The translations under genes were made by a program, and so were the position numbers. A stretch of DNA of 64,000 nt, from contig NC_064041.1 in assembly GCF_932526225.1 (NCBI RefSeq), positions 14,852,951 through 14,916,950 on the forward strand, written 5' to 3'. Of this stretch, positions 35,601 through 47,600 are shown piece after piece; the stretch's first letter is position 1; each line of letters starts with the position of its first letter. The notes under the pieces were generated by a model. That model was not told where the DNA came from. It saw only the letters and a program-made list of their open reading frames with translations, and did not search any database. Source of the DNA: Nematostella vectensis. Its lineage: Eukaryota > Cnidaria > Anthozoa > Actiniaria > Edwardsiidae.

Positions 35601-38600
35601 GCTAGAATTAATGAACGCAAAACCCGACTCAACTATGCTAGCCATTAAACAGCTAGAAGGAATGAACGCACTACTCGTGGACAAGCTAGAGTTAATGAAC
35701 GCAAAACCCGACTCAACTATGCTAGCCATTAAACAGCTACAAGGAATGAACGCACTACTCATGGACAAGCTAGAGTTAATGAACGCACTACTCATGGACA
35801 AGCTAGAATTAATGAACGCAAAACCCGACTCAACTATGCTAGCCATTAAACAGCTACAAGGAATGAACGCACTACTCATGGACAAGCTAGAATTAATGAA
35901 CGCAAAACCCGACTCAACTATGCTAGCCATTAAACAGCTACAAGGAATGAAAAAGCAGATCTATACTCTGGAACAGGAAAACCAAGAAACGCAAGAAGAG
36001 ATTATAACGATCAAGGAAGAATTCAAGATGGCGGACACGAAGCTTGAAGAAATGTCAAGTCAAGTCAGCCCGCCTGCAAGGCGCACATTAAGTTTGATAG
36101 GCTATTTATTAACGGTGTGCTTTACACCGGCCCGGAAGGGTATAGAGCTTATTAGGTTACCACTTGAAATCAGTTTCTCTCCATATATACTTGCAAATGT
36201 ACTTAGGAAATTAGATGCCGCCTGGAAACGTTTCATCTGGAAACGTTTTATCTCGGATTTCCCAGTAGAATTTACGCTTGAGTCCATTATTTCTAGATCA
36301 GTTTTAAAGGCGGCCTTAAATTTGTCATCTAGCAGATAGCAAAATTGTTGATGCAAAACTTGTTGTTTTTCCGTACGCATAATAATCAGCACTGTTTATG
36401 CATCATGCGACATTTTTCAATGTTTTATTGTAATTTATGTTTTTTCCTGTTCATTGTCTTTCAAATAGCAGCTACACACCTCCTTCTATTTTCTGAATGC
36501 ACAGCTCATTATAAACCGTAATATGCCTTTCAATATCACTGCTTGCTCCTTAAATGCACGCGAAATGAACACAACAAAAAAGCGCAGGCAAATCTTTAGA
36601 TGGTTGCACAATCAAAAATACAGACTAATTTCAAGAAACCTACAGCAGCAAGTCCCTAGAGAAGATATGGGCGGCGGAATGGGGTGGACCAATATTTTAT
36701 AGTCACGGAAGTAATCACAGCAAAAGTTTGATGGTTTTGATCAATCCAAAACTTGACGCACAGATTTCAAACTCTGTTACGGATAAAAATGACAGGTATT
36801 TGATCCTTGAAATCACAATCGAAGACTCTCCGTTTGTCCTTGTCAATACCTATGCGCCTAATGACATATAAGAACAGCAACTCTTCTTCGACACAGTCAA
36901 AGAAAAATTGCGCGCGTTTTCCGGCAAACAAATCTTATGGGCAGGTGATCATAACTGCGCGTTGACGCCATTAGATAAAAGCGGCGGAACAGATGTTAGC
37001 AAAAAACACATAGTAATCGATGAAATAAAAAGAGCTTGAGCCTCGCTTGATCTTGTTGATATTTGGAGAAATCAGCACCAAAATATAAGACAATACACGA
37101 GGCACAATAGAAATTTAAAAATACAATGCAGACTAGACTACTGGTTGGTCTCAAACTCAACAGCTTCGATAATGGAAAACTCGACTATTCTTGCAACAAG
37201 TTTTTCTGATCATTCTGCCGCCATTATCGAACTAAAATCCAAAGATTTTGTCAAGCGTGGACGCGGGTTTTAATAACCTGCTTTTTAAAGGTCCAAAGTT
37301 TCTTGACGAATTGAAAGACACTATCACGTCGCAAAAACAATGCTACCGCACAATGGAAGACTTACGCCTAAAATGGGATATTCTAAAGATGGATATTAGA
37401 ACATTTTCCGTGAAGTACTCCAAAGGAAAAGCAAGAGAAAGAAAAGATAAAGAGAGAGAATAACAAGCCGAATTGAATATTGCGCAGCAAAAATTGAACG
37501 AAGATATGAGCGAAGAGAATATGTGTAAATTTTATGAAACCAAACACAAATTAGATTTGCTCGCACGACAAAAAACAAAAGGCACGATCATTCGAAGCCG
37601 AGCCAAGTGGCACGAAATGGGTGAGAAAAATACGAGATATTTCCTTAACTTAAAAAGACAACATGACAGTAAATACATTACAAAACTGAATGATGACAAT
37701 AGCAGAGAAATCACAGATCAGAAAGAAATTATGAATGAAATACAAGATTTCTACGAAAAACTTTACACGTCATCTCAAGAAAATGAGGGCGTGCCCACTA
37801 GCTCCGAGTGTTTCTTTAGCACACCCCCAAGTAAAATACTAAATGACAGCGAACAAAAGCTATGTGAAGTGTTCTATTTGAGTGTTTCTTTAGCACACCC
37901 CCAAGTAAAATACTAAATGACAGCGAACAAAAGCTATGTGAAGGGAGATTGTCAAAAAAAGAATGCTTAAAAATATTAACGACTTTCCCTAAGGGCAAAA
38001 GCCCTGGAAGTGATGGTTTAACTGCTGAATTCTATTTAAGATTTTGGAGACACTTAGAAGATGAATTCGTACAATGTTTTAATGCAGCCTTTGAAAAAGG
38101 CGAAATGTCAATATCACAAAAACGAGGCGTCATAACTCTTATTCCAAAGAAAACAACCAATAGATTCTATTTAAAGAATTGGAGACCTATAACCCTTTTG
38201 AATGTTGACTATAAAATCAAAAACAATAGCAACTAGAATAGCAAAGCTGCTGCCAGACATCATACACCCAAATCAAACTGGTTATGTGCGTAATCGATAT
38301 ATAGGGCAGAACATGCGCATGATTTTCGATCTAATGGATGTGACGCAAACAGAAGATATCCCTGGAATTGCTCTTTTCTTAGATTTTCAAAAAGCTTTTG
38401 ATAGCCTTGAGTGGAATTTTATAAGGAAAACATTGAAAACATTCAATTTTAGCCCAGACATAATCAAGTGGTTTAATACATTTTACAACAACATTTCTAG
38501 CTGTGCGCTAAACAATGGATATGCCAAACCCTTTTTCAGCCTCCACAGAGGATTAAGACAAGGATGCCCAATGAGTGGGATTCTGTTCATTTAAGCGGCC

Positions 38601-41600
38601 GAGATTTTAGGAAATGCAATACGAAAAGATGAACAAATTAGAGGAATTAATATCAACAATTCAGAATTCAAATTAACACAATATGCAGATGAGACGACAA
38701 TCTTTGTAGCTGACATGAAATCAGCAAATCACCTCTTTGCGCTCTTAAAGAAATTTAACGAATGCTCCGGGTTAAAGGTAAATCTTTCGAAATCAGAAGG
38801 CCTCTGGCTGGGTAGAAACAGACATTGTCAAGAAACGCCTTTCGGTATCCGCTGGCCAAAGAAATCAGTTTACGCACTCGGCATCCATTTTACTTATGAT
38901 AAAATAACCTTAAAAAAGAAAATCTCAGTGTTAAACTTGCAAGCATGAAAAAACTCTTAGACGTTTGGAAAATGAGAAACCTCACGTTAGAGGGAAAAAG
39001 TTAATATTGTGAAAACCTTGGCACTATCAAAACTTACATACGTCGCTTCTTTGATATCAATTGACAATGACTTTACGACTGAAGTAAACAAAATAATCTG
39101 GACTTTTATTTGGGACAGAAAGCCGCCTAAAATTAAATCGAAAACGATGATTGGAAAAAAAATCGAAGGCGGTCTCAACATGCCAGATTTTTTTATTATA
39201 AATAAGGCTATCAAAGCAAGTTGGGTCAAGTGACTTTGCACACACGACGAGCGAGAAGAGGAGAGTTGGAAGCGCATCCCTATTTCCCTCCTACAATCCG
39301 TTGGAGGAACATTCCTTTTCGATTGTGATTTTGATATAAAAATATTATCTCTCAATCCTAAACTCCCAAGCTTTTACAAAGATGTGTTAAGGGCTTGGCA
39401 AGATTTAGAGCTTTATGAGAAGTCATCGGTGTTTGAAGAGTATATTTGGAACAATAAGCAATGTAAAAATTGCAGGAAAATCAATCTTTTACCCAAGCTG
39501 GCAAAAACACGGAATTTCTCAAATCAAACAATTAATAAATGAACAACGAATTTGGATTTCAGAAAAGGAGCTAATGTGCTTGTATGGCATAAAATCTAAC
39601 TTTCTAACACTCTTTGCATTGAGAAAAGCCATCCCCTATGAGTGGAAGTCCCGAATGAAAACAGAACCGCTGCCTCAGAACACAACTGCACCAACTCTAA
39701 AAATGCCCACTTGTAGAGAAGCAAGAGAGATCCTCTGTGAAAAGCAGTTCCAAACACCAACAGCCGAGAAAAGAATTATTAAATGTGGTTTCTTTCAGGA
39801 AAACCTCGCCCATGTCTACGTGCTCCCGTTTCTCATTACCAGGGACGTTCAGCTGCGAATGTTTCAGTTCAAACTTATTCACAACATCCTCCCATGCAAC
39901 GCCTCTGTCTTCAGAGATAAAACCGTAGACTCTAACAAGTGCTGCATTTGCAAAGAAATCCAAAATTTACAGCATCTGTTTGTTGAATACAAACAGGTTA
40001 AGAAATTCTGGAGTGCTTTTGATAATTGGTGGACCAACAGAAATAGTGAAGACATTGCATTAGAATATAAGGATATTGTTTACGACCTCCACCCAGAAAA
40101 AACAGCGAATCAACCACTGAATCTATGCCTGATCTTTGCAAAACGCTACAATTATGGAGCATGCAAGAAAAATGAAAATGTTTATTTTAAAACATATTTG
40201 ATATATCTAAACACACAATTAGATACTGAAACAGCTGGCATTGCCAAAAAATAAAGTTGTGAGGTGTCTAGCTTGCTCGCTTACCTACAGTAAAAAGGAA
40301 AAAAAAGAAAATAATAATAATAATAATAAAAGAACAAGAACAAGAAATTTACAAAAAAAAAAGGAAAAAAAAGAAAGAAAGAATATATATATATACCAGA
40401 GAAGTATATGACAAAAAAAAGAAAGAAGTATTGAAAATGTAGGTAGGCCTTTTTTTGTTTGTTTGTTTGTCTGGTACGTAACTTAGTGTAAAGCATACTT
40501 TATTAAAATATTACATACTTTATAAAAATATTGATATTGATAATAAAAAAAAATAATATAAAAAAATAATAATAATCCTCAATCACAAGCCAGGTGAGCA
40601 GACACGAAAACATCAATAAGAAGCTGTCAGGGTCGGTTACCTGTGCTTTTGGTGCGAATAAAAGACTGGCTTATGTCTGGAATACCATGATTTTTGAAGA
40701 AATAAATCAAATAAAAATCAATATAAAAAGTGCTCTGGCTTCATCGAATACTTGTTATTTTTAGGACTTTTTGACATTATCTAGTTTATTCGTTGAATGC
40801 CTGTTTTGTTGTTCTTGTTGTTGTAGGAGTGTTTAGCGGAATGCCTGTGGTTTTGGCGGGAATTCCATACCTGTAACGTTATCCCATTGATGACGTCAAC
40901 AGGATCAATGACGTTGCCAAGGGACTTGCTCATTTTTCTGCCGTGCGCGTCCCTGACCATGGCGTGCAGATAGACCTCGCGAAACGGCAGTTTACCGGTC
41001 AGCTTGAGCCCCATTTTTACCATGCGCGCGACCCAGAAAAACAGGATGTCGTGCCCAGTCTCCAGGAGCGTGCCAGGGTAGAATACTTGGAGGTCGTCTG
41101 TCTAGCGAGTCAAAAACAAGTCATAGTCATACGGCTTGAGAAACGGACAGACGGGAAGAAAGAAAGTCAGACAGACGCACAGACAGATAGAAAATGCGCA
41201 ATGTAGATTAACCCAATGACTCCTGTTTTTTCAGCTGTATTTACAAAAGACCAAAAACAGATACCTCCCCCCCATTTTGAGTTTTTTTTACAGTCGGTCA
41301 AAGTCAAACACCGCTGCGCCTAGTCAGCGGTATCCAAGCTTTCCAACAGTGCTTTGCGGTCCCATCTCTAATCTCTTGTCGCTGTGCTAATGCGACCACA
41401 AGTTGATGGTTGCCTGTATTTTTCACAAAAATACAGCTATTAGCATATTGGGAGAGTGCCTAAGGACATCCTTAGGTCTATTGGGGCATAATTGAGTGCT
41501 GTGCTTATGGATATTTGCAAGCAAAGGTGGATTCATGGATATTTTTTCTTGTTTGGCTTTGCCTGGATGAGAAAAAAAAATTCAAATGAATCACCACAGC

Positions 41601-44600
41601 TCTCCTAAATGCTTCTTTTCTGTGATCCGTAGTCAGACATGAGTTGTATGGCGGCTGCCTGAGGCGCCCTCCCGTGCCTTTAACTCGACCACGTCTTAAT
41701 ATCCGTTCTCGTATTTCAGCATCTAGCTGCGATGAAAGTGATAAGCTACTCTTCTTTCTTTTCTTGAAACCAACTTTATGCATTAATGATTTTTTGAGTT
41801 TCTGGTTGTGGGATACAAGCCGGTTGAGGGGTCAATGTGTTAACAAAATTATAGTTCCCTTTTTGTACCTTTTCAGGCCACCCGAATATGGAAAATGGAA
41901 AAAGCCCCGAGGAGAACCATGTGTCCAAAACGTCTTCATCTGAAAAATGTAAAGAAAAAAAGGAAATAAAATCAGGGATCAAAAATAGAATAAGAAAAAG
42001 TGCAAAAATATTTGGCAAATTATTAAAAAAACAACAGCCCTGCCTTGTCTAAGGTGTATTTTGTCTTCGGTCACACCAAACCGCTCCGCTGCCTTCTTTG
42101 TCGCTTCTTCCAAAGAGCGACCGCTAACCCAGTACTTATCATCAATGTCCTGTAAAGAGAGATGAGTTAGGCTGTGTGAGAGCATGAATTCCTGAGTAGG
42201 GAGGGGTTTAGAATCCGACAAAATAAATATTGCCACAGGGTTAAAAGGTTTCTTTCAGCCGCCATTTTGTCATATCAACTATTTCTTTGGCATTTTCAAA
42301 GATAATATTTTTGGTAAGCCAAAGATGATGTTATGTTTCTGGATGTTTTTTTTTTTTGTCATTTATCCGTAAATGACTTGCAAAGAAAAACTAAAATATA
42401 AGAGAAGCGCTTAGTGATTCACTTAGATCACTCCTAATAACGAATATCTTATCCATCAATTTATTCTCTTCAGCTCAGTCCGTAGGTTCTGGAAGAGGGG
42501 GGGGCAAAATCCTTCTTAGCTAAATGACCATGCAGCTAACAGAGTCCTTGTCGGCAATACCTTTGTTATTGTTTTTAAACAATTTTGGACAACAAACTAT
42601 GAGAAGTAATCTCAAAGTAACAACTTAAATATAAAGTCTAATGCTTTAATTACGAATCCAATCGAAAAATATCCCAATAGTTTCTTTAATCCAGCCAATA
42701 AAAATGGATAGTTTCTTTTACCCTTCTTACTTTGGCACTGCAAAATGGCACTGTTTAGTGACTGTTTAAGATACCTAAATTGTAAATGAACTTACCTCCC
42801 CTCGAGGAACGTTTGGATCGTCTACGGTTACGAAGTACGCCGGGATACGATGGCCCCACCACAACTGACGAGATATACACCAGTCCCTGTGTTAACAGAA
42901 AACGTCTACTTAATATCCAGTATTTATTACAGCATGATTTACAGACCAAACTACTAAAAGCTATGCAAATACAGGCAAGCGCAAGAGAACGCAACCTTTT
43001 TTTTATTTTCTTGTACTTGTGTTTGCCCGATTCTCACTTGTGTTGCGCTTGTGTTTGACCGATTCTCACTTGTGCTGCGCTTGTGTTTGACCGATTCTCA
43101 CTTGTGTTGCGCTTGTGTTTGACCGATTCTCACTTGTGTTGTGCTTGTGTTTGACCGATTCTCACTTGTATCGTGCTTGTGTTTGACCGATTCTCACTTG
43201 TGCTGCGCTTGTGTTTGACCGATTCTCACTTGTGTTGCGCTTGTGTTTGACCGATTCTCACTTGTGTTGTGCTTGTGTTTGACCGATTCTCACTTGTATC
43301 GTGCTTGTGTTTGACCGATCCTCACTTGTGTTGTGCTTGTGTTTGACCGATTCTCACTTGTGTTGTGCTTGTGTTTGACCGATTCTCACTTGTATCGTGC
43401 TTGTGTTTGACCGATCCTCACTTGTGTTGTGCTTGTGTTTGACCGATTCTCACTTGTGTTGCGCTTGTGTTTGACCGATTCTCACTTGTGTTGCGCTTGT
43501 GTTTGACAGATTCTCGATTGTGTTGCGCTTGTATTTGACCGATTTTCTCTTGTGTTGCGCTTGTGTTTGACCGATTCTCACTTGTGTTGCGCTTGTGTTT
43601 GACCGATTCTTTCTAGTATTGGGCTTGTGTTAGACTGATTCTCTCTTGTGTTGCGCTTGTGTTTGACCGATTGTCCATTGTGTTGCGCTTGCGTTTAACC
43701 GATTCTCACTTGTATTGGGATTGTGTTAGACTAACTCTCTTTCTAGTTTGTTCTTTAGTTTTATTGAGAACCAACCATTAATACACAAGCCAAAGCGTTT
43801 AGGGAACAAAACTTGCTGCTTTGTATCTCTCGACCAAATCTGCCACGACATTGACTTAGTATGCAAACCCTCAAATGGTATGCCGCGATTGTAGAGACTA
43901 AATTAACAGGTAAATTCAATACATGAGAACACACTTAATTTCTACAAATGGAAGTTGAATAAATGCAATAGAATTTAGGCATGTCACGAAGTTCCAAATA
44001 TGGTAGGTGAGGTCCTAATATGGCGTTACCTGCAGTTTTCGAGCCAGTTGAACCAGGTCTTCTCGTGCATACTAGGAACAATCTTGAGTTCACCATTCCT
44101 AACGACCTAGGCAGACATTAACAGTGGGTAAATAACAACGTGTGCTATGATACTGGAGCTTCACCCAGGTTCCGCGTGCATTCGCTCCTCGTTTTATAAG
44201 TCAATCACAACGGGACTTCGTTGAGTGCAGGCCTACGTTACCGTAAGAGAACGTAGCAGAAAATAAAAGCCATACTACTAAGACTACAAAGTTAAAGAAC
44301 AAAAAAAATATTTAAAAAAGATTGTGAAATCTTCTCTGCAATAGGACTTAGCTGAATCTCACAATTAATCGGCGGCCTGTTTTCTTTTTCCCTTATTTTA
44401 TTGCCATAAGCCTTGGTTAATTCAGCCCTTAAAATTTGCTGGCATTGTTGACGGAAAAATAAATTTCAAATGGATTAGATATATAAACCGAACGTTGAAA
44501 CTGTATGAAAAACGAGCATTTTTCAAAGTAAAATAACGCTGCGTAGAATAGCAAATAGAGTAGGGCTTACCTTGACGGCTTGTGCAGCCATGTCTTGACA

Positions 44601-47600
44601 GTCCACGTACCACTGAGGCTTAATCAGCGGCTCCACAATATCCTTGGATCGACTACAACACAGAGGAGACGGTAAGGGACCCAAACATGGAAAAGGGTGG
44701 CACTATTGGCTCCATACATGTGCCTCTCACCACTGGGTTCCGTGCTGGACTCACGGTCCCGACGTATGGTTCTTGTCTCTGAACCATGAAATTTTCTCAA
44801 AGTTCTACTTTCTTTTTCTTGTTCCTCAAAAACCAACAATCTCTATCTAAGGCTACAGTTTTGGAAACAAGGTGAAGGCAGTCGTACCTACATTTGGTAC
44901 GTCCATGGGGTTTTCCTCCGTTTTCACATAGTCATTTTGCCTCAAGGGCAGTCCAAATGTCCTTTTTATAGCCAGTGTGAACGCAGTCTTACCTGCATGT
45001 TGGTACGTCTATGGGGTTTTCCTCTGTTTTCACATAGAGTCCTTTTGCCTCAAGGGCAGTCCAAATGTCCTTTTCATAGCCAGTGTGAACGCAGTCTTAC
45101 CTGAGTAGTAGGGTTTTGGCGCAGCTGGCGCAACTTTTTGATCTCCCCAAATTTCATTCCAAAAGTGGCGCAAAAGTCTCCGCACACCTCCGCCAAGCCT
45201 CGCGACCTGCGCATGCGCGAGTTTGCCAGAGATCTCTTGCACGACCAAGCCCACCCGTCAATCACTTTGTCACGTGATAGCCAAGCCCACCTGTCAATCA
45301 CTTTGTCACGTGATAGCCAAGCCCACCTGTCAATCACTTTGTCACGTGATAGCCACGCCCACCTGTCAATCATTTTGTAAAAAACCTGTCAATCACTTTG
45401 TCACGTGATGACCACGCCCACCTGTCAATCATTTTGTCAAAAACCTGTCAATCACTTTGTCAAAAACCTGTCAATCACTTTGTCAAGAACCTGTCAATCA
45501 CTTTGTCAAAAACCTGTCAATCACTTTGTCAAGAGCCTGTCAATCATTTTGTCACGTGATAGCCAAGCCCACCTGTCAATCACTTTGTCACGTGCTGCAC
45601 CTAGGGGGAGCCTGGGGGCTATTCTGGTCTAAAGACGTATGAGACCCTAGATAAAATGACATTAAAGACGGAGGTGAAGATTAAAAACGGTGCGGCTACC
45701 GCCGGCGGTTGTTCGGTGCCGGAGGTGAACGTGAGTAACACTGCGGATGCGGGGCCTGAACACTGCTGTTGTAACGCTGATTACTATGAAGACTCAGAAT
45801 ACGGAAGCTTCGACCCCGTTGGGTTTGTGGCCGGAGCGGCGACAATTGTCCTTGGTGTTCTAGCAATGTTAGTCTCCATGCCACGGTATGGCGAAAAAAG
45901 ATGGGTGAGATACTAGTCCACGGATGTGGTGCGGAGGCTTTAGACCGCACCGCCCCCACGCGGACCCCTTCGGAAGTCTTAGCAACCACACACATCACAC
46001 CCAGAGGGAGCTCGAGGGGCTAGCCTCTCAGCTTCACATCTAAAAAAGCTTTTGAAAAGTGGTTTAAAGACGTGAACAGTCTAATAAAATGGAGGAACGA
46101 ACAGTTGAACGCACGGTTGAAGATCGGTCACCACCACCATATAATATCCCCGGCGGACCGGTGCCTGAGATTAACGTCCCCACCCTCATGCCGGAATTTG
46201 CACTGTTTGACCGAGCCCTCACCGAATACGAGACTAGTAGAGCCTCCTTGGGAGACGGGGATAGTAGTAACACCCTTTGCAATCATGACGACCTAGTCAC
46301 AGAAGACGGGGTCACTAGTTGCTTAGAGTGCGGGGAACAGATGCAGCGCGTGATCGCGCACGAAAGGGAATGGGGTTTTTACGGACATTCCGACGGCGAA
46401 CGGTCTTCGGATCCAAGTCGGGTCCAGGTACGTAGGTCTGAGGATAGAAATATTGACAAGGATGTGGAGAACATGGGTTTTAGCGGGGTAATTGTATCCA
46501 AAGCTAACGAGATATACACTCAGGTGACGAAAGGCCAGATTTTTCGCGGCGACCCACGGAAGGCGGTCGTCTTTGCGTGTATCTACTACGCCTACAAGAT
46601 GTCCGGTAAGTGTCAGACACCGAAAACCTTGATGGAAACTTTTGGATTGAGCAGGAAGAGTTGCCTTAAGGGTCTAAAAATCTTTAGTATTAACGTGCCT
46701 AAAGATTACTTACTACACGGAACGTCTCCCACCGTCGTGGACCACATTCACGATGTGATGGATAGATTCTCGGCGTCCCCCGCACAGAAGGGAGAGGTGG
46801 TCCAGCTCTACTACAGATCTAAGAACCGCTCGTCTGAGTTGAATCGCGCTCGCCCACAATCCTTTGCGGTCGCTTTAACCTATTACTGGGTACGGCTAAA
46901 GGGGGTCGATATTACACTTAAAAAATTCTCCGAAAGAACGGGCGTCTCCGAGTTAACCATCAGTAGGAAAGCGAGAGAAGTGGCCACAGTCCTGGGTACG
47001 CCTGGTGTGGTATGATGTTTCCTGATTTCCAGAGAAATCAGGATTTCCAGAAAACTGTCAGTTCGGAGTAGATGTGAATTAACACGTCTAAAGAAATTCG
47101 AAAAAAGTGGTTTAAAGACGTGGATGTAATAACAAAATGGATATGCAAAGTGCTGGAAGTCTTACAAATCTCACCGTGGAGGATCAAGCCGCCACCTTAG
47201 CGAGGTGGGGAGCCGCAGACTTTGACGCCGTTATGGAGCGCGCGGCGTGGGAGGGGTGCGTCGAGACCGTGAGGTTGTGTAAGAGTTGGGGTGCGACGGA
47301 TTTCGAAAAGCCGATGGTCAGGGCCGCAATGAACGGCCACACCGAGATCGTTAAGATGTGTTGTGAGTCGGGCGCCTGTGACTTCGTGTATCCAGCGTCC
47401 ATGGCCGCGAAAGGCGGGCACGTAGAGGTTTTGAAGGTGATGGGCGAGTATTGTGCCGACGGAGGAGAGGCCATGACCGAGGCCATGGGTGCTGCGGCGG
47501 CGGAAGGTCAGGTGGGGGTTGTTGAGTTGTTGATAGATCTAGGTGTCGATGTCGATGTCGGTTGGGCCACCGCTGAGGCGGCGTACAATGGGCACGTTGA

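Larger units (their letters stand above)
34576..40571 (+). mobile_element. Full-length L1/Tx1-type LINE, inactive
   Basis: Non-LTR retrotransposon in sense orientation, antisense to VARS, bounded by 15-bp direct repeats. It has a short leader, an ORF1 with a coiled-coil region (34652-36339), an ORF2 with endonuclease and reverse transcriptase (about 36520-40253), AATAAA at 40246, and an A-rich/AAT tail. Multiple stops and frameshifts make it defective. Confidence 0.88.

Noticed and set aside
34854-35930. 358-codon minus-strand open frame with repeated [15 protein letters not shown]
   Set aside because: It is the antisense of the 84-bp ORF1 repeat; a unit divisible by three keeps several frames open.
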